Assembly (NCBI GenBank): GCA_026874595.1
Contig: CM049322.1
Location: 30,133,340-30,197,339 of the forward strand
Length of the DNA stretch: 64,000 bases
DNA from: Sipunculus nudus
Lineage: Eukaryota; Annelida; Sipuncula; Golfingiida; Sipunculidae
Reading direction: 5' to 3'
Of this stretch, positions 12,020-25,030 are shown piece by piece. How positions within the stretch are numbered: the first letter of the stretch is position 1; every line of letters begins with the position of its first letter. The position numbers and the translations under genes are program-made. Under the pieces are notes generated by a model that was not told where the DNA came from, ran no database searches, and saw nothing but the letters and a program-made list of their open reading frames with translations.

Positions 12020-13888
12020 ACAAGGGACCTATGGGTCACTGTGCTCAGCTGACGTTAACCTTGAAGGTAAAAATCTAAAATAATATCTAATGGAGATAAA
12101 GTGTAAGAGGAAGAGGTAATAAAGGCCATGGTTAGTTTATATGATTGGTTTGTATTGATGAGCAAGAAACTGTTGCAAAAAATATTTTGTGACCTGACCA
12201 TGTGTTTCCTAATGTTGAAACTAAAGCATGTGAGCAGTTTGTGAACAAATGATCTGTACTATTACCATGATCATTAGTTGGTTTTTCGATTAACTGTTGA
12301 CATTTCAGTAGTTTACACATTTGTTCAATTACATCTATCTTTTTGTATAATATATATTATTAAATATATATGTATTTTTTTATGAAATGTATACAGTTGA
12401 AATATAGCTAATTAACAACATAAAACAGGGCAAACAAAGCCTGATCTCAAATTCTGCTGAGGCAGGAAAATAATGAACAAATGTTTGTATTAAATCCTCA
12501 TTTTTTTATCACATCAATTATTTTCTAATTTAAGTTTATATTTCTTTACATTTTCAATATAACATATATATCTGAATATAAAAGTTGATTCATAATTCTC
12601 AATTGCATCATCATAAATCTCAATCTTGTCAGATAACACCACATCATGCATACAAATGTTTATTTATTTTTTACCACAAAAATATATCTTTTAAATCTGC
12701 AAAACAATAAATATCTAAAAATAATACTTGATTTAGATTTCACAATTTTTAATTGTGTCTTTATTTATCAATAATCTGCTTCATATTTTATAACAATTTA
12801 AGCATACTGATGGGTTCATTTATATTTGTTAAAATCATTTAAAAGAAAATTGATTTCTTTAAAAATGCTACATTACACAACATTGCATCTTCTTGATTAC
12901 ACCTTGAATTATTTTTTCAAGGAAAGTTTTTGCATATCGGAGTGGAAACAGCATTACAATAAGGAGATACAGTGAAAACAATAACAATTACTGCATAACA
13001 CTTGGTGGGCTGGGTTGGGGGGGGGGGGGGGTTATTGGGGTGGTGATATGAGAATAACTGTACACCTGTCACAGCAGGGGATCTCCCCCAGTAACTGTAA
13101 CAAATCAGAAACCCTGGCATAGCTGACTTCCAGTGACCTGGAGTGGGACCCTGCATCTGTAATCAAAGCAAGCGACTACAGAAAAAAAAATCAATAACTA
13201 ACTAAATTTTCAAGCTTTTATTTTCAAATTTCAGATTTAGACAAACTAAATATTTATGTTTACATGCTGTGAAAATTAAATCAATGGTGCTTACAGGAAA
13301 AAAACGTGCCATGGTCAAAGTTGGGCAAAATTTAAGGTACTGATTTTTTTTATGCTAATAAGTTAAAAAATTTACAAAATTCAGATCTTATTTTGGGTAA
13401 ACAATTGAATCTTAATTAAACATAGTTATATACATGAGAAAATAGACTTTAGTTTCAAAATTTTTCATGTTAAGTGAATTATTATTTTTCCTGATTTCTT
13501 ACAAAGTCCATTATGTTTGGGCATATAACTTAAAGAATTTATACTTTACAGACTTAATTTCTGGCATGTACATAGGAACTATATAGAGGAATATTTATGG
13601 TAAATATGAGGAAAAACAGATGAGTGGTTTTGATATCAGGCAGTCCTGAAGTGTAAAAATAGGATTTTAATAAAAAATTGAGGTTTTTCCTTAATTTCTC
13701 AAAGGAACGAAGTCGCAAAGACCCAGTTTTCGGCTTGGTAGGAGATCTTGGGGGCATCTAACATTATGCTGAATTTTGGATTCCTAGGTCTCACAGTTTC
13801 AAAACGTGCCACATCTACGGACAGACGGACGGACGACGAACAATGGACCACGACTATAGCTCAGATGACTTATAGTCAGCTGAGCTAA
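12020..13888 (-). mobile_element. Small family A element (nesting level 4)
   Basis: The left end reads ACAAGGGACCTATGGGTCAC (GGACC/GGGTC hairpin), then GCTCAGCTGA at about 12053; the right end is TATAGTCAGCTGAGCTAAAA at 13871-13890. The host A sequence is split after CCAATATTTA and resumes ATGTTACAGATTTTGATC, a join that is continuous in the paralogue at about 31800-31835. An ACGG microsatellite lies just inside the right end (13809-13840) and a poly-G tract at 13018. It keeps an endonuclease relic at its left. Confidence 0.78.
12132..12335 (-). pseudogene. Relic of Helentron endonuclease C-terminus
   Basis: The minus frame reads LLKCQQLIEKPTNDHGNSTD, HLFTNCSH and GHKIFFATVS, aligning with the last ~60 residues of the endonuclease at 62.3-62.9 kb (LLHCQQLVTEKTTDHGSLID and following). 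It is nearly identical to the relic at 29612-29865, so these two A elements belong to one recent subfamily. Asp of the SDH motif is replaced by Gly in both. Confidence 0.75.
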
Positions 13889-14401
13889 AAAATGTTACAG
13901 ATTTTGATCTAATTTTTGGTATACAATTAAATTTTGATTAATTAAAGTTGTATTACTGAAAAAAGTCCCTACCTTTAACACTTGTGGTCTTAAGTGACCA
14001 AATATCTTCCTGATTTTTTTACAAAGTCCATTATGTTTGGGCCCATAACTTTTTTAAATTAAACAATACTGACTTAATTTCTGGCATGTACATAGGAACT
14101 ATATAAAGGAATATTTGTGGTAAATATGAAGAAAACCAGATGAGTGGTTTTGATATTAAGTAGTCCTGAAGTGTAAAAATAGATTTCTAATAAAAAATTG
14201 AGGTTTTTCCTTAATATTTTGAAGGAACGTAGTCCTATTGACCCAATTTTCGACATGGTAGGAGATTTTGGGGACATCTAACTGTATGCCGAATTTCAGA
14301 TTCGTAGGTCCAACGGTGTCGAAACGTGCCAGTCTTACAGACGGACATCCAGACGGACAGACGGACGGAAGGACGGACGGACGACAGACAATGGACCACG
14401 A

Positions 14402-14435
14402 CTATAGCTCAGATGACTTATAGTCAGCTGAGCTA
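14402..14435 (-). other. Solitary family A right-end motif
   Basis: ATAGCTCAGATGACTTATAG followed by TCAGCTGAGCTAA is a full right-hand family A terminus, preceded by ACGG microsatellite. The next sequence is family A interior equivalent to that at about 8838. No left-end hairpin pairs with it nearby. Confidence 0.6.
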
Positions 14436-17400
14436 ATTATAACATTCATCTAGTTAATGCACCATCTGGGGGGGGGGGGGGAGTGCAGGGCATGGGGGAA
14501 GCCTGCTAGTAGTGGCCAAGCTAAGCCTGAGGCAAGCTGCCTGGGGTGGGTTACATAATGCAAGTGCTGGCTGTTCTACTAGGTATGCCAGATGTAAACA
14601 ACACTTGACATGGTGTATGAAAACTTGAATAAAAGCTACTCCTTTCAATCAATTCCTTTGAAATTTCAGATTTTAAAAGATTAAATCCTCATGTATATAT
14701 GCTGTGAAAATTAAATCAACAGTGCTTAAAGAGAAAAAACGTGCCATTCCCAAAGTTTGACAAGATTTAAGGTATTAATTTTTTATTTATGCTAATAACT
14801 TGAAAAATTTGCAAAATTCAGATCTAATTTTGGGTAAATAATTAAATCTTGATTAAATAAAGTTATATTCCTGAAAAAAAAGTCTCCAGCTTCAGCAATT
14901 CTCATGTAAGGTGAGTAAATATATTTCCTGATTTTTTAAAAATTGCATTATATTTGGGCCCATTACTTCAAAATAATACCCAATGCTGACCTAATTTTTG
15001 GTATGTTCATAGAAAATGTATTGAAGAATACGAATACTAAATATGACCAAGAACAGATCAGTGGTTTTGATATAGGCAGCCTTGAAGTGTAGCATTGGCT
15101 TTTTTATGGAAAAAGTAGGTTTTTCCTTAATATCTCGAAGGAACGAAGTCCTAATGACTCAATTTTTGGTATGGTAGGAGATTTTGGGAACATCTAATGG
15201 TATGTATAATTTTAGATTCGTAGGTCCAACGGTTTTAAAATGTGCCCTGTTAATGGACAGCCGGCCGGATGGACGGACGACGGACAAAGGACCAAGACTA
15301 TAGCTCAGATGACTTATAGTCAGCTGAGCTAAAAAATGCTGTTAGGAAAAAAATAAACAAAATCCGATATAGTTTTTTGGATGACTGATTATTTGCAAAA
15401 AATTGGTGATGCTAGCTCCTGCCTTTTTTGAGATAGCTATGGTTAACGTAAAGACGACGCACAATGCACGACGCATGACACAGACGACGCACGACGGAAG
15501 CCGCCACACCATCGCATTAGCTCACAGGGTGCTAAAAAGGACAGACAGACTGTTAGACAAACAAAGCTGATAATATATTTTAATATTTTAAAGTTTTTCA
15601 TCTACAATATTACACATCTGAATACATAAGTTGCTTTCAAATTTCAGACTTTAATAGCTTAAATCCATACACATACAGCATATGAAAGTTATTTCAACAG
15701 TGCTTAAAGGAAAAATTTCATAATTAATATATATATTTAATGATAATTGAGATGATGGACAAACAGAACTGATCACTTTATGTTCCATTCTCCAGAGGCA
15801 AGAATATGTTTCAATTAGATCTTAATATTTTCTAATCCAATTATTTTTCAAATTAAAAAAATTGTACACATTTGCAATAATAACTCATGTCCCAGTGCAA
15901 AGGTGACGGTGAGGTGCAAAGGATCAATGACAGCCAGGGGGGGGGGGGGGCAGATCAGTGGTGGGATTAACAACGCTTTTGCATATACATTCAGGGCAAA
16001 CAAAGCCTGATCTCCAGTTCTGCTGAGGCTCGAAAATAATAAACACATGTTTGTATTAGATCCTCATTTTTTTTTTATTTTGAGTTTAATTTGTATACAT
16101 TTCCAATATAACATATATTTCTGAATATAAACGTTGATTCATAATTCTAAATTGCATCATCATAAATCTCAATCTTGTCATATAACACCACATCATGTAT
16201 ATTTATATATTCATGGGGGGGGGGGGAGGGGTGTGATATGAGAACAATTGTACACCTGTCACAGCAGGGGATCTCCCCCAGTGACTGTAACAAATCAGGA
16301 ACCTTGGCATAGCTGACTTCAAGTGACCTGGAGTGGCGTACCTGCATCTGGGACAAAGCAAGTGACTACAATAGAGCCTCAAGATAAAATTCAATAACTA
16401 GCCTTATTTTCAACCTTTTATTTTCAAATTTCAGATTTAAACAAATTAAATACTTGTGTTTACATGCTGTGAAAATTAAATCAACAGTACTCACAGAAAA
16501 AAATCATGCCTTGGTCAAAGTTGGGTAAAATTTAAGGTACTGATTTTATGTTTATGCTAATAACTTATAAAATTTACAAAATACAGATCTAATTTTGGGT
16601 ATACAATTGAATCTTAATTGAACAAGTTATATACTTGAAAAAAAAATTCTCTAGCTTCAATTATTTCATGTAACCTCAATATTTTTCCTGATTTTTTATA
16701 AAGTCCATTATGTTTGGGCCCATAATTGAAACAATTACACAATACTGTCATCATTTCTGGCATGTGCATAGCGAATGTATAGAAAAATATGTATATTATA
16801 TATGATCAAAGTCAGATCAGTGGTTTTGAAGTTTATCATTAATATCTTGTAGGAATTAAGTCCTAGTGACCAAATTCTTGGCATGGTAGGGAATTTTGGA
16901 GACATCTTACTGTTTGCCAAATTTAAGGAACTTAGTGCTGAAGCTGGGGAGCTGAGCTCTAGCAAACTGCATAACACTAGCTTGATGTAAACAATATGTG
17001 ACATGATGCTTGAAAACTTGAATAAAAACTACAGTTTTTGATCAACTGGTTTCAAATTTTTGATGTTAACAGTTGAAATGCTCATAAAAACATGCTTTGA
17101 AATTTAAATCCACAGCAGTTACAGGAAAAAAACGTGCCATGGTCAAAGTTGGGCAAAATTTATGGTACCAATTTTTCATTTTAGCTAATATTTTAAATAA
17201 TTTAAAAGATGTTGTTCTAATTTTGGGTATACAATTTAATTTTGATTAATAAAAGTTATATTACTGGAAAAAAAGTGCTTAGCTTTAACAAGTTTTGTGT
17301 TAAGTGATCAAATTTCTTTCCTGATTATTTACAAAATCCATTATGTTTGGGCCCATAACTTTTTTAAATTATATAATACAGACCTAATTTCTGGCATGTA

Positions 17401-17719
17401 AATAGAAACTATGTAGAGGATTATTTATGGTAAATATAAGGAAAAACAGATGGGATATTTTGATATTAGGTAGTCCTGAAGTGTGAAAATAGGTTTTTCA
17501 TAAAAAATTGAGGTTTTTCCTTAATTTCTTAAAGGAACGAAGTCGCAGAGACCCAGTTTTCGGCTTGGTAGGAGATCTTGGGGACATCTAACATTAAGCC
17601 AAATTTTGGATTGCTAGGTCTTACGGTTTTAAAACGTGCCACATCTAAGGACGGACGGACGGACGACGGACAATGGACCACGACTATAGCTTAGATGACT
17701 TATAGTCAGCTGAGCTAAA

Positions 17720-18487
17720 AAACAGGTCAATGTAGGTGGCACCACAAAATCTGCAACTTCAAATACGAGTCATGCGACCAACATTTGCACAATACTTTGT
17801 CATGCTATCTTCTGTCATTTCTGAGTTTACTATGTCAGTATGCTTAATCGGCCAAATGACTGTTCACACTCTATAACACCACTAAAATTCATCAAATTCA
17901 AACCATTTGAACACACTAGAGAAAGGGTTGCATCTGGGATCATTTTTGTAAAATATTGAACAATTTGGCTGGACTGTATACAAGAAGAAGACATTTAAAG
18001 GTTTTCCAGATTTTTCCCTATAAAATCTAAGTAAATGCAGATAGCAAAAAAGTAAGATGAATCCTACAACATTTGATATGCGACAGATTATTGCATAAAA
18101 TGTAGGGATGGTAGCTCCTGCTATTCCTGAGAATTTATGGGTTATTGTACAGATGACCAATGACCCCCGTACAAAAAAGGTCAATGCAGGTGGCGCCACC
18201 AATACCTGAATTTCATATATGACTCATGTGACCAATACTGGCATAAAATTTGGTGATGATAGCTCTGGCCGTTTCTGAGATTGTCATTTTGGTATGCTTT
18301 TTTGGACAGTTAGCCGAGTTTAACTTCCTGTAACTCGGCCAAAATTCACCAAACTAGAACCATTACAACAAACTTGAGAGAGATGGTATAAAAGATTATT
18401 TCTGTGAAAAATTGAACAATTTGGCTTCACTGTTTTGGAGGAGAAGATTTTAAAAGTTTTTTTAGCTTTTTCTCTATAAAATTTAAG
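17720..18487 (-). repeat. Family B interior (outer B copy)
   Basis: No gene. It consists of B-type blocks including a palindrome module at 18189 (GAGATT starts at 18277, again 76 nt after the palindrome). It is bounded left by the end of the outer A element and right by a complete inner B element. The text continues after that element at about 25993. Confidence 0.65.
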
Positions 18488-19763
18488 AACAAGGCCTACA
18501 GGCCTATGCGAACCTGTGCACTGGCAAATACACCAGGTATAATGCTTCAATGCAGGACTATTACTTTTCATGTATATGAACCATGCAAGAACTAAACATT
18601 TTGAATAAGAAACAATTACACAAACATCACTGCTGAAATTCTTGCATGGGTGCACACAACACAAAAGCAATTGTAGCTGGCACCACCAGTCTTGTATACA
18701 ATGCAGCTATCAGAGATACAAACATGCCAATTTTCAGACTGATATATCAAACCCCTCCTGAGAAATAAGCAGGGACACACATTGTGCAAATATTATTGTA
18801 GGTGGCACCACCAGTCTTGTATATAACAAAGCTATTCGATATGTATAAATAAGCCCAATTTCAGGCTGATATATCAAATTCCTCTGCAGAAATAAGCAGG
18901 CACATAAGTCAATGTACGTGGTACCACCTGCCTTGTAAATGAGAATACCATCAAAGACCCATAGACAGGTCAAAATATCAGTCCAACTTCCCAAAAGTTT
19001 GATGCACTGGGCTGACAAGGCTTAGGTGAGTAAGGCAGTTGCCCTGAGTGACCTGTGATAAATTGCTGCCTCAAGCTACTGCACTGAGTGAACTCTTTGA
19101 CCTGCACCTGGATAGACTGAGTGAACTTTGACCTGTACCTGGCTGCACTGAGTGAACTCTTGACCTGTTGCATAATCTGACACAGTTGGCAGTCTGCCAA
19201 AGCTATAAATAGATTCAGGCTGAACTTTGGTGCCAAATATGATGCAGTGAGCAGTCTGCCAAAGCTATAAATAGAATGCAGCTACTGCACTGAGTGAACT
19301 CTGGACCTATACCTGGCTGCACTTCTTCCAATCCTGGCACTGTGCCAAAACTATATAATATAGATCTGACATCATCTTGGCTAATGGCCAACATCAAGGC
19401 ACTGGCAATCTGCCAATGGTAAACCAAGTGCTGCCATCTGAACACAAAAGTGGTCCCTACTTGAAATAACTTTGAAATTTATTTTCCCAATACAAAATGC
19501 TTTTCAGCTGACTTTTTATAAAAAAAGAAATCAGGAATATATGTAAAATTATTACGACTGCATACTGAATGCAAAATTAAAATACAGATATATCTCATTG
19601 ATGGCAAATTCTTGAATTAAGTTAAGTAGGGATACCAATAATTTATAATCCACAAACAGTTGTCTTTATATGGCCACAGAGAGCTGAACATCCATGATTG
19701 TAACATTGCCTGGTATGATGAATAACTTAAATCAGAAACCTAATTTTTTTAAAAGCTTTTAAA

Positions 19764-22471
19764 ACAAGTGACCCATAGGTCATGAGGCTCAGCTGCCAAG
19801 CATGACCTGCTACATCATGGGCTGAGATTCACAACTTCCAGTTAAATTTTGAAGACCAAATTTGCCAATATGTTGAAATTTTCTACAACAACAGAAATAT
19901 ATATCACCTGTGTCTGGTTAAAACACAGTGAATGTATGGTCAGAGGAAAAACATTGATTGTTAAGCTATCAGCAACTATTCCCAGAGCTTGCTTGATACC
20001 TGTCAGTCTCAAAAGGAACACCACAAAGGGCAAACATAAGATCAACATATATAGCAAAAATCAAGGAAATCCATGCAAGAATTATTGAGAAATGGGTGCT
20101 TCTGTTTAAATTTTATTTAATACAAGCCAACTGTACTGCACCTGTATAAATGATGGTAATATTTATTAAGAAATATTTGACCCAATCCTTTGCAAGATAA
20201 GATTAATATACTTCCAACTGCATTCACTTTAACAGTTCTTGAGATAATATGATCAAAAGGTATATGGTTGCCTGGTGGCCATATTCAACTTCTGACAGGT
20301 CTGAAATCAGACAACAAACATTCTCTAAATTGGATCAAAATTTGAAGAAAAATCACTGAAACTACACTGAAAAAAGGATTCCAAGGTGGCTAACTGGCAG
20401 ACATAATGGATTTCTGACAAGTCAGACATTTGATATCCCACATTCTCCAATAAGAGACCAAACCTGGGGCAAATTATCCAGTAATGGATGCCCAAAATAA
20501 TTCAAAAGGCATGTCCAGGCCCTCATATCAGATTTATAGATATGCAATTGTAAAAAGTGTAAGTCCAATATTTTTTATTATTACTCTGCTTTACAATGGG
20601 GTCAGCAGGTTAGGTAAACTGCAAAACCTGAAAGAAAGGAAATGCAGAAAGCATGACTAAGAGTCTTGTAATGAAAAAAAGCCATCCTTAATCCAGGTAC
20701 ATATCCACCTATTTTGAGAACAAACACTTGCTTTTATATGTGGTGATTTATATATAAATATTCCGATATCTAGGAAACTAAGTTTATTGCTTCGATTCCA
20801 TAAAATAAACTGCAAAATGTTCCCATCATCTTATAAATCAGTAGCTAAACCTTAATACTGTACTCTCATATACTTAATGCCTGGCTGAAGCATTCTGACA
20901 ACTGTGTTTTTGTTATGCAGTAACGAGGTACTTATCACTCAGCCTTATCACTTAATAGGCTGATACAAAAGGGAGTCATATGTCACCAGTGTCACTCGCA
21001 ATTACAGCAACACAGTGAGATGTACCAGCTGGATTGCAATGGTTATATATAAAAGAAAAATAGAGATGGTCTACAAAATAAGTTATTACGAACATCCCTG
21101 ACCAATGACCTTGGTCTTTTGCCCACATATCAACTGGATTCTTCCTAAATGATGGGTAACTACTAACCACTTAAATCTGGTGTAATTACTTGGCAACCTA
21201 TGAGTGAATAACTTTGACCTGCAACCTTTAACCTCCTGACCAGCTGACCCCAAAATCAATCAGTTATTTCTTCAAGCAAAAAGACCCATAAATATGAAGT
21301 TTGGATCAAATTGAGTGATGCATAGATGTGGCATATGTGGAAGACTGAAGGTTTGGGTTGAACAGTTTCACCAGAAATATGTTCACAAGCATTTAGAACA
21401 ATTAAGTATTGTGGCCTTGATCTTTGACCTTTTGAACTCGACATCAATAGGCTTCTTCCCCTATTGGTAGGTAAGCCATATATGTCAGATGGAAGGTATA
21501 GATTGAAATGTTTGCCTGAAAATGTCTCCACATTAGAAGAGGAGGCGGTGGACTTGACCTTTGACCTCAAAATCAACAAGTCCTTTCCCTTGTTGGCAGA
21601 GAATCGATATCAGTGCTGGAAGGTTTGGAATAAAAAGTCTAGCTTGAAATGTGTCCACAACCTTTTTAAAAAAATATGTTCACAAGCATTTAGAACAATA
21701 TTGTGACCTTGACCTTTGACCTTTTGAACTCAACATCAATAGGCTTCTTCCCCTATTGGTAGGTAAGCCATATATGACAGATGGAAAGTATAGATTGAAA
21801 AGTTTGCCTGAAAATGACTCCATGCAAGAAGAGGGTGCTGTGAACTTGACCTTTGACCTCAAAATCAACAGGTCTTTTCCCCTGTTGGCAGAGAAGGGAT
21901 ATCAGTGCTGAAAGGTTTGGAATGAAAGGTCTAGCTTGAAATGTGTCCACAACCTTTTCAAAGAAGTGGATCCTGTGACCCTGACCTTTGACCTTGTGAT
22001 CTCAACATCTATAGGATTCTTCTCCCACTTAGTAGGTGAGCTATATGTGAAAGATCAAAGAATTGGGATGAAAGGTTTGGCTTAAAATGCATCCACAGGC
22101 TTTTCAAAGGAGTTGGTTCTGTGACCTTGACTTTTGACCTTAAAATAATTATGGTTCTTCCCCTGTTGGTAGGTGAGCTGTATGTGAAAGATGGAAAGTT
22201 TGGGATGAAAATTTTGGCTAAAGAATTATTTCTGGGGGGTGCAAACACACCCTATAACTTTGATAATATAGGTCACAGTGACCTAATTTCAGGTTTGCAA
22301 GGAGATCTTTTAAGAACCTCTAAGACTGCATAGGGTTCATGGCCCTAGCCCCTACGGTTACGATTTGTGCCCTGCTAACGGACGGCCGGCCAGCCGGACG
22401 GACAGACGGAAGGACAACGGACAAAGACCCATCGCTATAGCCCAGCATGATTGAAAGTCAGCTGAGCTAAA
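19764..22471 (-). mobile_element. Family A element inserted in B
   Basis: The left end reads AAGTGACCCATAGGTCATG (TGACC/GGTCA hairpin) then GCTCAGCTG; the right end is GTCAGCTGAGCTAAAA at about 22457-22472, preceded by ACGG microsatellite (22378-22425). The empty site is seen in two other B copies (about 5083-5105 and 54741-54757), where AGCTTT runs through seven A to CTTTC. The insertion therefore went into an A run with no duplication. Its right half is a ~140-bp tandem array. Confidence 0.82.
21400..22160 (+). repeat. ~140-bp tandem array with TGACCTTTGACCT in each unit
   Basis: The phrase TGACCTTTGACCT occurs exactly at 21555-21567, 21710-21722, 21847-21859 and 21982-21994, with a one-base variant near 22127 and a partial copy near 21424. 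Units alternate between two versions, one preceded by GTGACCT and one by CTTGACCT. TGACCTTTGACCT is the reverse complement of a perfect direct repeat of AGGTCA with 1-bp spacing, a nuclear-receptor half-site pair. There is no evidence of use. Confidence 0.75.
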
Positions 22472-23438
22472 AAGTTTCTTGTCAATATTAACGAAAGATA
22501 ATCTGAAATCTAAATGTCTAGTGGCATGATGTAATAGATGCTGATAAACTGGTGCCAGGCTAGATGTAACAGCATCACACAGCTAACATATATGGTAAAA
22601 TGACTCAGTTCAATCTCCATAATTCAGCCAAAAATCATTCATGTGGAACCATTAATGACAATTATTATTAAAAATTATTGTAGGAATTATTCTTGTAAAA
22701 TATTTAACAAACTGGCTTCAGTGGCATCAGTCAAAAAACATTTCGCAGGTTTATAACTCATATAGGACAATACAGCAAACTGGCTAAGTTCAGCTTCCCC
22801 TAACTTGGCTTAAAAGCACTGAACCAAAACCATTTGAACAAACTTGAATTGTCAACATCTGAGGATAACTAGAATACGGGTAGTCGAAAAGCGACTACGT
22901 GCATCCGCCTAAATCAGAGTGGAACGGGTGAAGTGAGGCATGGATTGAGTGGCAAGGGAAAATTGAGTGTTGCATATTAGCATGGATGTCTGCAGCCAAA
23001 TTGTGTATGTAGGTTGCCCCCCATACCACAAAATCCAGAAAGCAGTCCAAGTTGTATACATATGCAAAATTTAAGGCAGATAAGTCAAACCACTACATGT
23101 ATATGAGTGATTTTAGCCCGTGGCAGACAAACAGATGGATGCTGAGCAAAAATGGTTGCAGGTGACGCCACCAGTTTTACGTATGATAAAGAGCTATGTG
23201 AGAACTATACACATGCAAAACTTTGGCCCAATCGGTCAAACGGTTCCCAAGATATGAGCTTGGATGTCTGCTGCATAAACTAGAATGCAGGTGGCGCAAC
23301 CTGTCATAAAATCAAGAGAGCTGTCGGGGATGTATAAACCTGCAAAATTTTAGGCAGATATGTCAAACCACTGCCGAGATGTGAGTGATTTTATCCCATG
23401 GCAGACAAACAGACAGGAGCTTTGCAAAAATGGCTGCA

Positions 23439-23533
23439 GGTGGCGCCACCAGTTTTGCGTATGATGAAGAGCTATGTGAGATCTATACACATGCAAAATT
23501 TTGGCCCAATCAGTCAAACAGTTCCCGAGATAT
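23439..23533 (+). other. GGTGGCGCCACC / 76 nt / GAGATAT module, family C copy
   Basis: The palindrome is at 23439-23450 and GAGATAT starts at 23527, a spacing of 76 nt. Neighbouring units in the same element have 73-77 nt. The middle of the spacer carries ATGCAAAATTTTGG, and GTTCCC stands directly before GAGATAT. Confidence 0.75.
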
Positions 23534-23559
23534 GAGCTTGAATGTCTGCAGTGTAAACG

Positions 23560-25030
23560 TGAATGTAGGTGGCGCCACCTGTCATAAAATCAGAAAAGCT
23601 ATCCAGAATGTTTACGCATGCCGAATTTCAGGTGAATTAGTCTAGTCACTGCAGAGATATGAGTGATTTTAACCCAAGGCAGATGAACAGATGGACACTG
23701 TGCAAACATGGTTGCAGGTGGCGCCACCATTTTTGTGTATGTTATAAAGCTCTGCAAGGGCTACATTTGTGCAAAAAAATTTTCCTGATCGGTCAAACGG
23801 TTCCCGAGATATGAGCTTGGATGTCTGCAGCGTAAACGTGAATGTAGGTGGCGCCACCTGTCATAAATCAGAAAAGCTATCCAGGATGTGTACGCATGCC
23901 GAATTTTAGGTGAATTAGTCAAGTCACTGCAGAGATATGTGTGATTTTAACCCAAGGCAGATGAACAGATAGACACTGTGCAAACATGGTTGCAGGTGGT
24001 GCCACCATTTTTTGTATATGTTATAAAGCTCTCCAAGGGCTACATTTGTGCAAAAAAATTTTCCTGATCGGTGAAACGGTTCCCAAGATATGAGCTTGGA
24101 TGTCTCCAGCGTAAATGTGAATGTAGGTGGCGCCACCTGTCATAAAATCAGAAAAGCTATCCAGGATGTTTACGCATGCCAATTTCAGGTAAATTAGTCA
24201 AGTCACTGCAGAGATATGAGTGATTTTAACCCAAGGCAGACGAACAGATGGACACTGTGCAAACATGGTTGCAGGTGGCGCCACCATTTTTTGTGTATGT
24301 TATAAAGCTCTCCAAGGGCTACATTTGTGCAAAAAAATTTTCCTGATCGGTCAAACGGTTCCCGAGATATGAGCTTGGATGTCTGCAGCGTAAACATGAA
24401 TGTAGGTGGCGCCACCTGTCATAAAATCAGAAAAGCTATCCAGGATGTGTACGCATGCCGAATTTTAGGTGAATTAGTCAAGTCACTGCAGAGATATGTG
24501 TGATTTTAACCCAAGGCAGATGAACAGATAGACACTGTGCAAACATGGTTGCAGGTGGTGCCACCATTTTTTGTATATGTTATAAAGCTCTCCAAGGGCT
24601 ACATTTGTGCAAAAAAATTTTCCTGATCGGTGAAACGGTTCCCAAGATATGAGCTTGGATGTCTCCAGCGTAAATGTGAATGTAGGTGGCGCCACCTGTC
24701 ATAAAATCAGAAAAGCTATCCAGGATGTTTACGCATGCCAATTTCAGGTAAATTAGTCAAGTCACTGCAGAGATATGAGTGATTTTAACCCAAGGCAGAC
24801 GAACAGATGGACACTGTGCAAACATGGTTGCAGGTGGCGCCACCATTTTTTGTGTATGTTATAAAGCTCTCCAAGGGCTACATTTGTGCAAAATAATTTC
24901 CCGGATCGGTCAAACGGTTCCCGAGATATGAGCTTGGATGTCTGCAGCGTAAACGTGAATGTAGGTGCCGCCACCTGTCATAAAATCAGAAAAGCTATCC
25001 AGGATGTTTACGCATTCCGAATTTCAGGAA
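23560..25030 (+). repeat. C-element tandem array, 279-bp and 559-bp periods
   Basis: Palindromes recur alternately every ~130 and ~149 bp, giving a 279-280 bp dimer. Dimers are themselves of two types, so that 23924-24136 and 24483-24695 are identical in translation, as are nearly all of 24203-24415 and 24762-24974. That is a 559-bp higher-order repeat. Some units carry GGTGGTGCCACC (23995, 24554) instead of the CpG form, in register with the 559-bp period. Confidence 0.85.

Larger units (their letters stand above)
6067..15333 (-). mobile_element. Family A element inside B (nesting level 3)
   Basis: The left end reads ACAAGGGACCTTTGGGTCACGG (GACC/GGTC hairpin) and then TTCAGCTGA; the right end is ATAGTCAGCTGAGCTAAAA at about 15315-15334. 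The interrupted B text (TATAAAATCTAA, then AAAATGCTGTTAG) is continuous in the paralogue at about 25781-25800, which gives a filled/empty pair with no target duplication. It contains an endonuclease relic, poly-G tracts at about 6917, 7525, 8867, 13018 and 14468, the L1-like insertion and another A element. A solitary A-type right end at about 14402-14435 has no matching left end nearby. Confidence 0.75.
3924..15536 (-). mobile_element. Family B Helentron-like element (nesting level 2)
   Basis: The left end has a hairpin made of AGGCCT (3927-3932) and AGGCCT (3935-3940) and then GCGAACCTGTGC at 3943-3954. The right end is the counterpart, here decayed to CTCACAGGGTGCTAAAAA near 15521-15536; better-preserved B copies end CACAGGTTCGCTAAAAA. 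Just inside the right end is a run of ACGACGCACGAC microsatellite. Interior: 33-bp minisatellite, blocks with CCATTTGAACAAACTTGA, and one degraded copy of the palindrome (GCTGGCGCCACC, 5769). A large family A element interrupts it at 6067-15333. No coding capacity seen. Confidence 0.75.
3358..17719 (-). mobile_element. Outer family A element (nesting level 1)
   Basis: The left end is partly degraded: the outer arm of the hairpin is lost, but GGGTCACTGTGCTCAGCTGA is present at 3361-3380. The right end is the normal TCAGCTGAGCTAAAA at about 17705-17720, preceded by an ACGG microsatellite. A family B element (3924-15536) sits inside; the family A text breaks off after AATATTTA and resumes at AAGGACAGACAG, matching the unbroken paralogue at about 7134-7150. 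Own interior visible: an endonuclease relic at left, and at right poly-G tracts (15937, 16216) and family A blocks. Non-autonomous and decayed. Confidence 0.7.
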
